Assembly (NCBI GenBank): GCA_000827205.1
Contig: KN832558.1
Location: 1,317,110 to 1,381,109, forward strand
Length of the DNA stretch: 64,000 nt
Source of the DNA: Plicaturopsis crispa FD-325 SS-3
Taxonomy: Eukaryota; Basidiomycota; Agaricomycetes; Amylocorticiales; Amylocorticiaceae
Direction: 5' to 3'
Shown: positions 22,354 through 32,570 of the stretch, piece after piece
Layout: the number at the start of each line of letters is the position of its first letter
Position numbering within the stretch: the stretch's first letter is position 1
Notes under the pieces: generated by a model
Database searches by the model: none
Seen by the model: the letters and a program-made list of their open reading frames with translations, nothing else
What the model was told of the DNA's origin: nothing
Made by a program: the position numbers and the translations under genes

Positions 22354-22606
22354 GTTGTCTTTTTGTCTTGTCTTTTTGTCTTTGTCCACCCAGGTCTTTT
22401 GTATTCTAGGATAAGTAGAGGTGCTCTAATAGCTCTTATAGCTGGAAACCACATCTTTGACACCATCCTATGTTTAGGATATAATAGCTTTAGGTGGCAG
22501 TTATGGTGTGTTACGCATGTAAAATATAGTCAATACCTCATGTTTGGAAGTACAAATACACATTCAAAAGCACAGACATAGACTAGAAATCAAAACATCT
22601 TGTAAG
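22354..22606 (+). repeat. 253-bp direct repeat, right copy
   Basis: Identical by eye to 21672-21924 and begins six bases after the gap. Unlike the left copy it continues into unique sequence at its 3' side. Confidence 0.9.
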
Positions 22607-22799
22607 AAGAACAAACACAGAAATGCAGCTGTTGAAGCGGGCATGGGCGTGGACGCTGACACTGTAAGTGCAGTGTATTTGAAGATGCCATGCCAGTGAA
22701 AGCATTAATGAGACACCAGCGGGCGTTGGGGAAGTGGGGCGGTGCTGATGTGCAGGTGTGCGTGGATGGAGTTGCGCTCCTGTGCGGCGAGAGGGAAAG

Positions 22800-23510
22800 C
22801 GGCTGCGTCATGTTGTCTAGCGTGTGCACGCAAGACAGCGCGCCCGTGGTCGAGCGCTGAGGGTGGCGGTTCGGACGGATTCGCACAAGAGCGCGGTGGG
22901 AGGGAAGACGGCGGCGGTGTGTTGTCTAGCGTGTGCGCGCAAGACAGCGCGCCCGTGGTCGTGCACTGAGCACCGCTTCCTGGGTGTATTTGAGCAGGAG
23001 CGGGCGGCGGCGGGGGGAACGCGACAACGACAAGACGCCGGCTGGCGTCTCGTTTCGTCGTCGTCCTCTCGCGTGCACTGGCTTACAAGGCGCGCGAGAC
23101 GCCGGGCCCTGGAGGGTGGCGAGGAAGGCGGCGGTGCCGGTGGGTGGAGTGAAGACAACGAGACGCCTGCTGGCGTCTCGTGTCGTCGTCGCCGTCTCGC
23201 GTGCACGAGCTCCAGCGCGCGCGAGACGGCGGGCTCGCGGTGGTGTGCTGAGGGTGGAGGAGGGCGGCGGCGGGTGGAGTGACGAGGACGAGACGCCGGT
23301 TGGCGTCTCGTTTCGTCGTTGCCGTCTCGCGCACGCTGTGAGCCCGCGAGACGGCGGGCCCATGGTGGTGTGCTGAGGGAGGATGAAGGCGGCGGCAGTG
23401 GGTGGGGTGACGAGTACGAGACGCCTGCTGGCGTCTCGTTTTGTCGTCTCCGACTCGCGTGCATGGGCTCACAGCACGCGCGAGACGGCGTGCATGCGGG
23501 CAGTGAGGTC
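22800..23510. repeat. GC-rich minisatellite with hairpin units (period about 128-130 bp)
   Basis: The word (G)AGACGCC-x4-GGCGTCTC recurs at 23032, 23160, 23290 and 23418, giving spacings of 128, 130 and 128 bp. Two more degenerate units begin near 22820 and 22930 (GCAAGACAGCGCGCCCGTGGTCG). Each full unit has two inverted repeats: GAGACGCC/GGCGTCTC with a 4-nt loop, and GCCGTCTCGCG...CGCGAGACGGC with a longer loop. Confidence 0.85.
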
Positions 23511-23870
23511 ATTCAAGTTGGGCGCAGTTGGAGAGTGCGTGCAAGAGCGGCTTGTGTCCTGTAGCGTGGAAGCGCGCTCTTGCTGCACTGGTCCAGCGCG
23601 GACGTTGGCTGAGACGCGAGTAGGCGTCGTGGAAGTGGGGCTTGATGGCGTGGTGGTTATATCTACGGCTGTGGTCGTTGTGCACGGGTGCGTGGCGTGG
23701 TGTGCGGCGGCGGGTGCACGCTAGACGTGGGTTTGAGCAGCACAACACTAGGGGACATCAAAGGCGTAAGAATCAGCTAGACTGTCAGAAGTGAGTTGGC
23801 GTACCTGGGGCCGTATGCGTGCCAACCACAAGATATCCTGCTATACGCTATGCCTTGCACCGGTGCTATG

Positions 23871-23960
23871 TGCTTGGTGGCCGTGGTCGTCGAGCGCGAG
23901 TGCTTGGTGGCCGTGGTCATCGAGCGCGAGTGCGCAGTGGCCGTGGTCGCCGAGCGCGAT
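23871..23960. repeat. 30-bp tandem repeat, three copies
   Basis: Three consecutive 30-bp units with core GTGGCCGTGGTC and CGAGCGCGA start at 23871, 23901 and 23931, with a few differences between them. Confidence 0.9.
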
Positions 23961-24437
23961 GTGCTAACAAGATAGATATGCAGATTTGACAATTGCGCCA
24001 AAGACTTAGAGATATCGAGGCGAAGGTTCCGAGTGTGGGAACGAGTGCAAAGCTCTGCACTGCACCGCCACGTCAGTTTTCATTTTTCTATCTCTTCCTC
24101 ACGACACCCACCGTTGTTTTTTTTGGCTACTCCCCGACTGCAACCGCCGCGTGTTTGCCCAGACTAATGCGCATTCTGCGCCGTCCCATCGCAAGCACGA
24201 ATTGTCGCCAAATGTAGCGTCAACGTGTTCCTCGCCTGCACGCATCCCCGGCTTATCCTCCTCATTGCCGCCTCTGCAGCAGAAAAAACTCGTGGATTGC
24301 TGCCCGAACACCTCCGGAACGACCGGCGACAGCTATGCTTCTTCACACCTGCTGCCCGTCCTCAGTCCCTGCCTTGTACGTGGCTCGCGTGTTTGGCACA
24401 GGTTTTCTGAGACTGACGCGACAGAGGAACCACAGCA

Positions 24438-24890
24438 ATGTCTTTAATACATTTCCGCAGCCTACCAAACTCCCAGTCTGCGCTCTCCGATATTGTAAGT
24501 CCCACCGGGGCATCTACTATACCTAGACCGCTGACCGTTACGCCTTAGCACGGAAGTACTTCGCCGCATCCTGTGTACTCGACCTGGGACAACAACCGCC
24601 TGCGTGATGACCTAAAGGAGAAGGGCGTGCTCACGACCATGGCGGAGAAGGAGCACAGTGGGTTGCTTGCACTGGTGCACAAGGCCTACGCGAGCGCGAC
24701 AGCGGCACACGCTGCAGGCCAAGATGGCTTGTCCAGTGCGTCTCAATTCTTCTTCATCTCTCATGAATTGTATGAGTAACATGCCCCCCCCCCTAGTGAC
24801 AACTACGCAAAACCCAAGGACACACCATATTCCGCATGGTTGGACTCAGACATGCGCGGGTATCTGATCGACAACGTGTACCTGTGTTAG
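24438..24890 (+). pseudogene. Ish1/Msc1-like domain gene fragment
   Basis: Ish1-domain proteins (S. pombe Ish1, S. cerevisiae Msc1) are nuclear-envelope stress proteins built of repeated 50-residue helical units that start with a W-S/D-D-x2-L-R pattern. Here one exon encodes MSLIHFRSLPNSQSALSDI, then a GT-AG intron, then VYSTWDNNRLRDDLKEKGVL...LLALVHKAYASAT, a typical unit. After a second possible intron, YSAWLDSDMRGYLIDN starts another unit, which soon meets a stop. The second junction keeps the frame only with a non-GT-AG border, and the usual protein is several hundred residues long, so this is a truncated copy. The flanks are repeats. An alternative is a short expressed gene, which I think less likely. 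Confidence 0.7.
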
Positions 24891-25354
24891 GATGCACAGA
24901 TAAGTGGGCATGTAGTACCGTCCATACTGTTGCACGAGTGCTGCGAGGTACGAGGGTGCATACAAGGGGTGGCACAATAGTGCTGTTGTCTGTATCTTGT
25001 GTATTTAGTTAGCGAAAATAAATTGGTTTTAAACATATTTTCTGGCTCTTATAGCTCATATAGCTGCAATACCTGAGAAAGCACCCAAAATATGAAAAAT
25101 TTAGCACAGCTATACCAGCTATAAGAGCCCATAGTCGCAAACGCCTAAAAATTTGTTGTTATATAATAGGCACTTGTCTATAGTGGCTTTTGACACTATA
25201 GCAGCTATATGGGCACTTATAGTGTCATATAGCACCAAAGTACTCAAAAGATTTTTCCTGATGTGCGCCGGAAAGCACTTGCTTCTTGTTTGGAAAGGAT
25301 TTGATCACTGATATCCCCTATTTTCCTGATAACACAGATCAGCTAAGCACTATT
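24891..25354. other. AT-rich spacer
   Basis: AT-rich DNA with repeated TATAGCTCATATAGC/AGCTATAAGAGC words in both orientations, similar to the sequence beside the gap at 21.7 kb. No gene seen. Confidence 0.45.
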
Positions 25355-25863
25355 CTAGGCAGCAATTGGGAAGACAAACATGGTGAGACTCTGAATGTGG
25401 GACATCTGTGGCTCAGGCAGAGTGACTTGGTCAAATGCAGGGAGAACTGCAAGAGTATCAGAAAGGACTTCTTCAAGCTTCTTCAAGGATTCATAGTTTT
25501 CATCTGTTTGCTGTTTCACAGAATCAGACAAGCAGCTTCTGCAAATCAAAAGGGACTTACTTCAATAGTTTTCAAGATAGTGGATATGCCCGACAGTGCA
25601 ACCTTCAGTCCCGGCACACCCACACCATCTACAGCCTCTTTGGAAAAATCAAGCAAAGCTCTGAAGACTCGGTACAGAGGGTTCTCGACAAGTTTTTGGG
25701 ACATCAAGCGGCCACGGCCGCGACGCTTATTGCAGCGATCACGGATGCTTCGGAAGATCTCGCGGGGCGAGCGGATTGTAATGGGCATGGCGAGCTCAAG
25801 ATTTGCAAGGTTTGGTAGGATCGTTGTGCGATGAGAGCAAGACGATGTGATGATTCGTGTCAA
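25355..25863 (-). pseudogene. N-terminal domain relic of an NLR-like protein
   Basis: The minus strand reads VENPLYRVFRALLDFSKEAV followed by DGVGVPGLKVALSGISTILKTIE and then, after a likely GTAAGT...CAG intron, DSVKQQTDENYESLKKLEEVL. This is the N-terminal helical domain found ahead of NACHT in basidiomycete NLRs (typical 'PGLK..L.GL..IL..I' followed by 'N..A...L...L..L'). The frame on the two sides of the intron does not match, no NACHT follows directly, and the piece ends within 500 bp. It lies on the same strand and 4.7 kb upstream of the NACHT-WD40 gene, which lacks such an N-terminus. It may be that gene's displaced 5' end or an independent relic. Confidence 0.65.
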
Positions 25864-28800
25864 GGAGAGAAGCGCTCGTGAGCGAGGCGTGGCATCGATA
25901 GCGCAAACGCGAGCGCTTAGATGTAAACGCGGCCATCCACACCCTAATCCGAGAGTAGCGCCTTAGTCTGAACACGGACAGCCGCAGGACACGCATGAAG
26001 AGTAGGCGAGATGTCGAGCACCGTTGTTACAGCGAGGGTGATGTAATATTTTTACATATGGCGCGGTACACAAAAGTGCCCGCTGAGAACACGAACACAA
26101 GTCAGACGCACGGACGTCTCTGGATAGCGTCACCCTAAGCACTTGTCACGACAAGTTATCCATATATTAAGGCATAAAGGACATGCGAGTGACAGTACCA
26201 GGCTAACGGCAACGCACGGACGTCAATAACATGCAAAGAGTGTGGACAATACAAGACCTTACCCATCTTCGACTGAACGCAACGGCACGATTGCAAAGAC
26301 ATTGTCAATTGCGGAGACGTTCTGAGACCATGAGCGTGAGGTAGACCGGATGACACGGTGCGTTGCCGACTTGTCGCTCAAATGTGCTCCGGAGACGACA
26401 TGCATGCGCAGGTAACACACATACGACTATATCGACACTGTTGAAATGTTAGCTACGCAAGACACAAATCGAGAACGCTAATGAAAACTTACGTGGGATG
26501 AAATGGAAGAGCCCGTCAACCGCAGAGGTCGCGCTAACTTGGATCGACGGCGGTAGGCGGAGCTGGCACGTCGTGCGTCAGTGCAGGGTATGCTTGAGTC
26601 CTGCTCACGAATCACTCGTCCGTCTCAGCGGTCTCCTGGTCTCCTAGTTGACGCGCCGAGAAGGTCAAGCAATAAAACGTAGAACCAATGATAAACATCA
26701 TCCGCCGATGTGGCCAGTAAACTAGACGAAGCCAGGCGCATCGTCGCTAGCGAGTGTCATAGATGCTTCTAGGATGGGTCGCGAGTCCGTACAGACAGCA
26801 GATGAGAGGCCTTCCGCGAGCTTTGCGCGATCAAAGGGAGTCCGGCGACCAGGTGAGACGGGGTTCACGCGGACCAATAACGACATCGAACGACGACAGA
26901 CCATTTTGAGCGCTAACACCATTCATGATTCCGTACACGCGCGGAAGGGCTCGCATGGCACAGAGGGACGATTGCGCTTAGCGGAGCCAGTCGATCGCGT
27001 GAGTGGACCCGAGGGATTTTGCGGAGCGAGACACGCACAACGGGGATCCCACACTCGTGCACATAGAAATTTGGGTATGGTTGGAGACGCCCGGGTAAGA
27101 TACGGATTCCTTAACGGTCCCGGGGTCCCCAAACGTCGAAATCGCGTGGAGAACGGCCGGCCAGCGGAAGGAACGAGACGGCGCGGTAGGTATCTACTCG
27201 CCGGCGTCGTCCAACGAATACGGTGTCGCGGGACGAGCGAGAGGAGCATCCCGGCAAGCTACGTCGGACGCGCATGCACGCAAGCGCCCGCGAGGCTCAA
27301 CGGCAGACAGAGAAGGGTTGGGGGAGACGGCGAGTGGCCACGCACCGGGTGTGCGAGAGAAGCGAGCTTTGACATTCCTGCAAGAGAGGAAGGCCCACTG
27401 AATCTGCCCACGCGCAAAGCTGGTCGTTGAACGTCCCTCGACCCACGGTACCATCATGTAAGACAGGGCTGCGAGCGTCGTTGAGCTGCAGTCAGACCAG
27501 ATCTCCGCATGACGCGTGAGCCTCCTGAGCGCAGCGCGGATGTCAGTACGCGAACAGAAAACGAGGTTGCACGAATATCTGCATACCAGCTACCCATTTG
27601 TGAGCGCTGGGTCATCCAACGTGATTATATCTACGCCATCGCAGACTGTCCGTCGCACAGCAGCAGGACCAGTCGGTCGCTCGGAGTAGGAACCGGGGCA
27701 TGGCCCGCGGCGAGGACCAGCGGGTCGGGGACCATGGGTGCGGTCGACCGCTCGCAGTGGGGGCCAAGGGATCGCGTACGTGGAGGCCAGTCGAACACGC
27801 GTAAGCGGATGCGAGTTGAGCCCGCGTAAGCAAATGCAAATCGAACACGCGTAAGCGAATGCGAGTCGATCGGGCAGAGCGAACGTCGGTCGGGCAGAGC
27901 GAACCATGTCGAGCACGTACAGCGAGCTAGGTCGATCGTGTATACCGAGCCTAGTCGAGCACGCACAGCTGGCCCAGTCGCTCGCGAATCATGGAGCTCG
28001 ACCATGCTCGAACAAGTTGATTACGCACGACAGGGCGGCGGGACGGCGGATAGGTGCTAGAAAGGCAACGGCCATATCGCGTAGGACGTCGTGCATGGCG
28101 GCGGAGTCCCGAAACGTCTGCGCCGAGGGGGAGGCTGATACGAGAGAGGGAGGAATAAGTTGGTAAACGAATACGCGCCGGCATCGTCTCGAGAATACGG
28201 CGCCGTGGACCGGAGGTAGAACGAGCGAGGGCAACGACGCGCGGCGACGTGTGACGCGCGCGCCATCCAGGCTGCAGCGCGCGCACGGCTGTTGCGGCCT
28301 CGGATTTCGCGGGCTGCAGCAAGGTCCGCGGAAACCATTCGTCGTATTCGCACTCGGGGTCGGGTCCCGAGTCCGCTGTCTTGCATACATGCCCGTCCAC
28401 GTCCGTCGCTCTGTTCACCTGCCGAGAATGCGCATGCGGGAGCTTAAGCGTCCCTGCCGCGACACCACATCCTGTCGTCTTGCTGGGCCGTGCCTCGTAC
28501 AGCGCCGTAGACTAAATAGCCCGTCTCCTGACCGCGAGCCGATGCGCGTTGGAGGATTGGCTAGGGGACGGCGGGCCGTGCACTGCAGGATGCCGTTGGA
28601 GGTGGAGGCGCGTTCTGATAAACGTTGGCAGAGCTGTCGTGGCAGGGATTTGAACTGGGAGGGCGTGAATACGCATTGCCGTGTACGGACGAGCGAGCCG
28701 TACGCACCAGAAAGCTTGTGCTCACTGCCCTGTAGCTTTTCTTTCACCTCCTCCTTCAGCAGCTCCTGGTCCCATCCAGGTCGGTACATATGCAGTGCGA

Positions 28801-29039
28801 AAAGCGTCTTCTCCGGACTAAATCACATGTGTGCGCGTATGCGGTAGGACAGATGCCCTAGCAGTCACGGTGCATAACATACGGGACACGGCACGTTGTC
28901 CTGACATGCGCGCATCGGGCGCACCCTAGAACTGGCACTGTGACACATGTCAGTAAACAAAGAGAGGTGAGCAAAAGCATTAGTGCGTACAGAATGAACG
29001 CAAGAGGTGAGCGACTTCTGAAGGGTCTCAGACGGTGAT

Positions 29040-29510
29040 CAGTCGACGAGATGGTCCTAGCGAGGAGGGCGCGAGGCGTGGTGACACGGGGCCGGCAGTA
29101 GTAGGTGAGAGGGGGGGCTCGTGCACGAACGAGCCTGTAGACAGCTTCGCGGTCGTTTAAGTGGGTGGGTCGACAGAGGAGCTGGCACGACGTGGGGCGG
29201 ACAAGGCGGCCAAATGCCATTCTGGAACCGAAGCTGCACGCGACCGGGAGAGGACAAGCGTGATCACCCTGCAAACCCGACGCAGCCACGACGAGACAGG
29301 CCCAGCGCGAACAGGACCGTACGCGAGTGGGCTGCGGGTGATGTAAAAACGAGCTCATCATATCTGACGTGCACCCGAATGAAGAGATTGAGAGCTGTTG
29401 GATGGATGACGGAGAGAGGCCCAGAGTCCAAGTGAGCTCGATATAGGTCGATGGATGCGCCTATCGTGAGGCGATCAGACCAATTGTGAACCTACTAAGT
29501 ATCGCGCATA
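29040..29510 (+). repeat. Dispersed repeat family B, copy 2
   Basis: Collinear with 13400-13860 over more than 400 bp, ending with GTGAGGCGATCAGACCAA in both. Confidence 0.7.
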
Positions 29511-29815
29511 GATGTGACGGGCGGCTGCTGCACGAACGGGTTACGGTCGCGTCTGAATGGACATCCTTGGTAGGCGGGTGAACAGAGGGAGCTAGCGTGA
29601 CGCGCGGTTGGCCATACCGGGACCAGAGTTCTGTGCGACCATATTGGAGGGAGCCCGGAGGGGACGACCGTTGTCGCAGCCGAGCCTGTGTCGATGTCAG
29701 AATGCGACAAGCCCAAAGACGAGTCACTCCCGCCAAAGTCCGGGAAGCACGGGAGACGGCAGACGTTCACCTCAGAAGATGCACGCGTGACGCCGCGCTC
29801 AAGAAAGTCACGGTC
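29511..29815 (+). repeat. Dispersed repeat family B, copy 3 (partial), in tandem with copy 2
   Basis: It restarts with GATGTGACGGGCGGCTGCTGCACGAACGG, matching the beginning of copy 1 (GATGTGACGAGCGGCTGCTGCACGAACG), then GAGGGAGCT, ACCAGAGTTCTGTGCGACCAT and GACGACCG words, and breaks off before the glycosylase gene. Confidence 0.6.
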
Positions 29816-29970
29816 AAAGCAAAGCGACTAGTAGCCATGACATCACCAACCCCGCCAGCCATCGACCCCCGGTATCAACATACCCAAACACCCACCTCTT
29901 CCCTCTTCTCTCTAACCCTCTTTCTTCTTCCATCCTTTGCACTTTGCACTTTGCACTTTCCACCACGCAC

Positions 29971-31527
29971 ATGGCGTCCCACCCGCTCAAACGCCTCAAG
30001 CCCGGCGCGACCTACCTCTCCACATCCCCCTTCCCCGACTTCGATCACCCCTCCCACGCTGAGTGCCGGGCCGTCCACGCCCTCCTCTGCCCCGACCGGC
30101 CTTCAACTAACAAGAACTCGGCGGTGACCTCGGGGAACTCGGGAAAGTCGGTGAAGAAGAACTCGGCGGAGACGTGCGGCGCGTCGCCAGACGTTCTCGA
30201 CTCCCTCATCGGCACCATCCTCTCACAGAACACATCCTCTGCGAACTCGACTGCTGCCAAGCGTTCGCTCGATGCCGCATTCCCCTTTACCCCCAATCCT
30301 AATGACCCATCCGCTACCAATACTACTGACGGAACGAGCGACGACACCGGCACGTCAATCGACTACGCGTCCCTCGCACACGCCCCGCGTTCCGCCGTCG
30401 TCGAAGCCATCCGGCACGGCGGGCTCGCGGTGAAGAAGGCAAAGGTGATACAGGAGCTCCTCGCGGACGTGTATAGCCGCCATGGGTGTTATTCGCTTCA
30501 GCATCTCGTCGCTCAGCCCTCCATCTCCACTACTTCCCATGCCGCCACTTCCACCGCCGCCTCGTCCGCCGCCCGAGATGCAGGTGTAGACGCAGTTGTA
30601 GAGACGGGTAGGGAGGCAGACACGGACGAACTTGCAATGCGCGAACTCACCTCCTACCCCGGCGTCGGCCCCAAGACCGCAGCCTGCGTACTCATGTTCG
30701 CACTCGGCCGCCAAGTCTTTGCCGTCGATACGCATGTGTTTCGGATTTCTAAAATGCTCGGTTGGTTACCCGACGATAAGGGTGCGACGAGCAGAAAGGG
30801 TGCGACGAGCAGAAAGGGTGGGACGAGCAGAAAGGGTGCGACGAGCAGAAAGGGTGGGACGAGCAGAAAGGGTGGGACGCGCAGAAAGGGTGGGACGAGC
30901 AGAAAGGGTGGGACGAATAGCGACGGTGGGGGGAAAAAGGCCAGAAGTGGGGCACCAGTGAACCGAATAACAGCCCAAGCGCACCTCGAGACGCGCGTCC
31001 CGCCCGAGCTTAAACACGCCCTGCATGTCGCGTTTGTGAGGCATGGAAGGGCGTGTAGGGGGTGTAGGGGTGATAACGCTGCCAATATCAATAAGGGGAA
31101 GGGTAAGGAAGGGGAGGGCAAGGGCAAGGAGGAGTGCGTGCTGCTGAGGTGGGTGCGCGCGGGGAGGCCGGTTGGTGTGGGGGTGGGGGTTAAGGGGGAG
31201 GACGAGCAGGAGGAGGATGGGGTTAAGGACGAGCAGGAGGGGGATGGGGGTATGGTGCTCGTGAAGGACGAGGAGTCTGTGGACGGCAAGCCCACGCTCA
31301 CCGACAACGCGAAGCCAGTGCGCATCGACGACGCGAAGCCCGCACCCACCTTCCTTTCCGGCGCGAAGCCCGCGCCCGCGCCCACAGCCGACATCGACGT
31401 CAAGCCGACGCGGACATCCACCCGCAAACGCGCCGCCCCAGACTACGCTGAAGCCGACACGGACTACGCCGACGCCGACGCAGACGAGGAGGAAGAACCG
31501 CTGGTGGTGAAGCGCGCGCGGCGGTGA
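29971..31527 (+). CDS. HhH-GPD DNA glycosylase (endonuclease III-like)
   Basis: Base-excision repair glycosylase of the helix-hairpin-helix GPD superfamily; 518 residues, apparently one exon. Core blocks: DVLDSLIGTILSQNTSSANS (helices before the hairpin), AKVIQELLADV, MRELTSYPGVGPKTAACVLMFALGR (the hairpin, with the Lys of GVGPKT that acts as the lyase nucleophile in endonuclease III) and VFAVDTHVFRISKMLGW (catalytic Asp). HALHVAFVRHGRACRGCRG is the helix leading to where endonuclease III has its iron-sulfur cluster, but the four-Cys spacing is not complete. So this is a bifunctional-type glycosylase, probably without a cluster. Between the catalytic helix and that segment lies an array of GATSRK/GGTSRK repeats, and the C-terminus is acidic and lysine-rich with a likely nuclear signal (KRARR). 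The start is the first ATG, after a leader with four CTTTGCA units. Confidence 0.88.
   Translation: MASHPLKRLKPGATYLSTSPFPDFDHPSHAECRAVHALLCPDRPSTNKNSAVTSGNSGKSVKKNSAETCGASPDVLDSLIGTILSQNTSSANSTAAKRSLDAAFPFTPNPNDPSATNTTDGTSDDTGTSIDYASLAHAPRSAVVEAIRHGGLAVKKAKVIQELLADVYSRHGCYSLQHLVAQPSISTTSHAATSTAASSAARDAGVDAVVETGREADTDELAMRELTSYPGVGPKTAACVLMFALGRQVFAVDTHVFRISKMLGWLPDDKGATSRKGATSRKGGTSRKGATSRKGGTSRKGGTRRKGGTSRKGGTNSDGGGKKARSGAPVNRITAQAHLETRVPPELKHALHVAFVRHGRACRGCRGDNAANINKGKGKEGEGKGKEECVLLRWVRAGRPVGVGVGVKGEDEQEEDGVKDEQEGDGGMVLVKDEESVDGKPTLTDNAKPVRIDDAKPAPTFLSGAKPAPAPTADIDVKPTRTSTRKRAAPDYAEADTDYADADADEEEEPLVVKRARR
30778..30917 (+). repeat. 18-bp minisatellite inside the glycosylase coding sequence
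   Basis: Seven units of 18 bp and a degenerate eighth (core GACGAGCAGAAAGGGTG) encode G(A/G)TSRK repeats. Units differ at one or two bases, so slippage or unequal crossing-over in steps of six residues would keep the frame. Confidence 0.95.
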
Positions 31528-32570
31528 CTGTGGCGGTTGGGTACGCACGCCGTCATGCACGGCACGGCGGTTCTCTGGGAGCTCGGGCGGCGTTGCTGCG
31601 GTGTACACGACGTTCCTCGGACAACACGACGTTCCTTGGACAACACGACGCGCCACACACAACGCTCCGTCGGGATACACGAAGCCCAGGTGTACATGAC
31701 GCGCCGGACAGTGCGCGACGTCAGGCTATACACGCTCCCCGCCATAGACGACGCCTGTATATGCACGCCTCTCCTTGTACACGCCTCTCTGCTCATACAC
31801 GTCTCGGTCCCTAGCCGCACATCTCCGTCCCTGGTCGTACAGCCGCTTATCCCTCGCCGCACACGACACGCCACAAACACGCGCCGCCCACCGGTGATCC
31901 CCTCTACCGTCTCTTGGGCTTGTTCCTCCCAGATGCGTTAATCTTTTCTTGTTCCGGACCGTACCCCACACCGCATACATATGCATATGGCTCACTCGTA
32001 TATTTGTACACTCGTATAATTGCACTACTACTTGTATAATTCCACTACTACTTGTATAATTCCACTACTACTTGTATAATTCCACTACTACTTGTATACT
32101 TCCACTACTACTTGTATACTTCGACTACTCCGACTCGTATACATCTACTCCACGTACTTGTCCTACCCGCACACTCGTATACAATCATATCTGCATTTTA
32201 GTGCAAGTACTAGCAATTGAATGGACCGCAAGTGGGTGGATGGCCCGGAATCACTTGGCGTACGTTTCGGTGCGGATAGTCGTGCACTGGCTGGACATCT
32301 GGAAAGACATTTCCCTTGAAGATTATCGCGATAGGTGTGATTGTGAACAGGCGTGGGATTTCAGGTTGCGGTTGAGTGCACATAAACTTGTTCATGCGCG
32401 AACAGGTAACGCGGTGTCCTGTGGCGTCCAACAACGTTCTTCATGGGTGAACTCCACGGCCTGCAGACGACAAGCCCGCGGAGCATAACTCTGGGCTGCT
32501 CGACCTGTCCACCAGACGATCACCGTGTGAAAAAAAAAAGGTACGCACACGAAACAAACGTCGGCAGAAA
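31528..32570. other. Spacer with tandem repeats between glycosylase and SDR
   Basis: The 3' flank of the glycosylase has a CGACGTTCCT-GGACAACA duplication near 31605-31650 and CACGCCTCTC words near 31765-31800. A 20-bp array follows at 32022-32129. No gene is recognised. Confidence 0.5.
32022..32129. repeat. 20-bp AT-rich minisatellite
   Basis: About five consecutive units of CACTACTACTTGTATAATTC, the last ones with ATAC in place of ATAA. Confidence 0.93.

Larger units (their letters stand above)
20700..24437. other. Gene-free AT-rich and repeat region around the assembly gap
   Basis: 20.7-21.9 kb is AT-rich with no recognisable gene. It is followed by a run of N, the duplicate of the pre-gap sequence, a GC-rich minisatellite (22.8-23.5 kb) and a 30-bp array. 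Long open frames on both strands of the minisatellite are consequences of the repeat, not genes. 24.0-24.4 kb is the flank of the Ish1 fragment. Confidence 0.5.
25864..29970. other. Gene-free region with degenerate repeats
   Basis: No family could be recognised in about 4 kb. At 27.78-27.98 kb short words such as CGAACACGCGTAAGC, GCGAATGCGAGTCGA and TCGGGCAGAGCGAAC recur with variation, like an eroded tandem array. Blocks near 27190 and 28170 share GCCGGC-TCGTC...AATACGG and GACGAGCGAG words. 29.04-29.81 kb holds two copies of repeat family B. Confidence 0.5.

Noticed and set aside
21862-22581. Long open frames across the N run
   Set aside because: They consist mostly of unknown bases and have no homology on either side.
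22817-23512. Long overlapping open frames on both strands at 22.8-23.5 kb
   Set aside because: They arise from the GC-rich tandem unit, whose length keeps several frames open. Composition is Arg/Pro/Ser repeat without motifs.
26774-28847. Several 100-200 codon frames at 26.8-28.8 kb
   Set aside because: They overlap on opposite strands, show no family motif or splice partner, and follow high GC and degenerate repeats.
29944-29970. Upstream start for the glycosylase at 29944
   Set aside because: It would need a TTG codon within a CTTTGCA repeat; the ATG at 29971 is better.
32022-32129. CRISPR-like array
   Set aside because: Units are directly adjacent without spacers, and the host is a fungus; it is a simple minisatellite.
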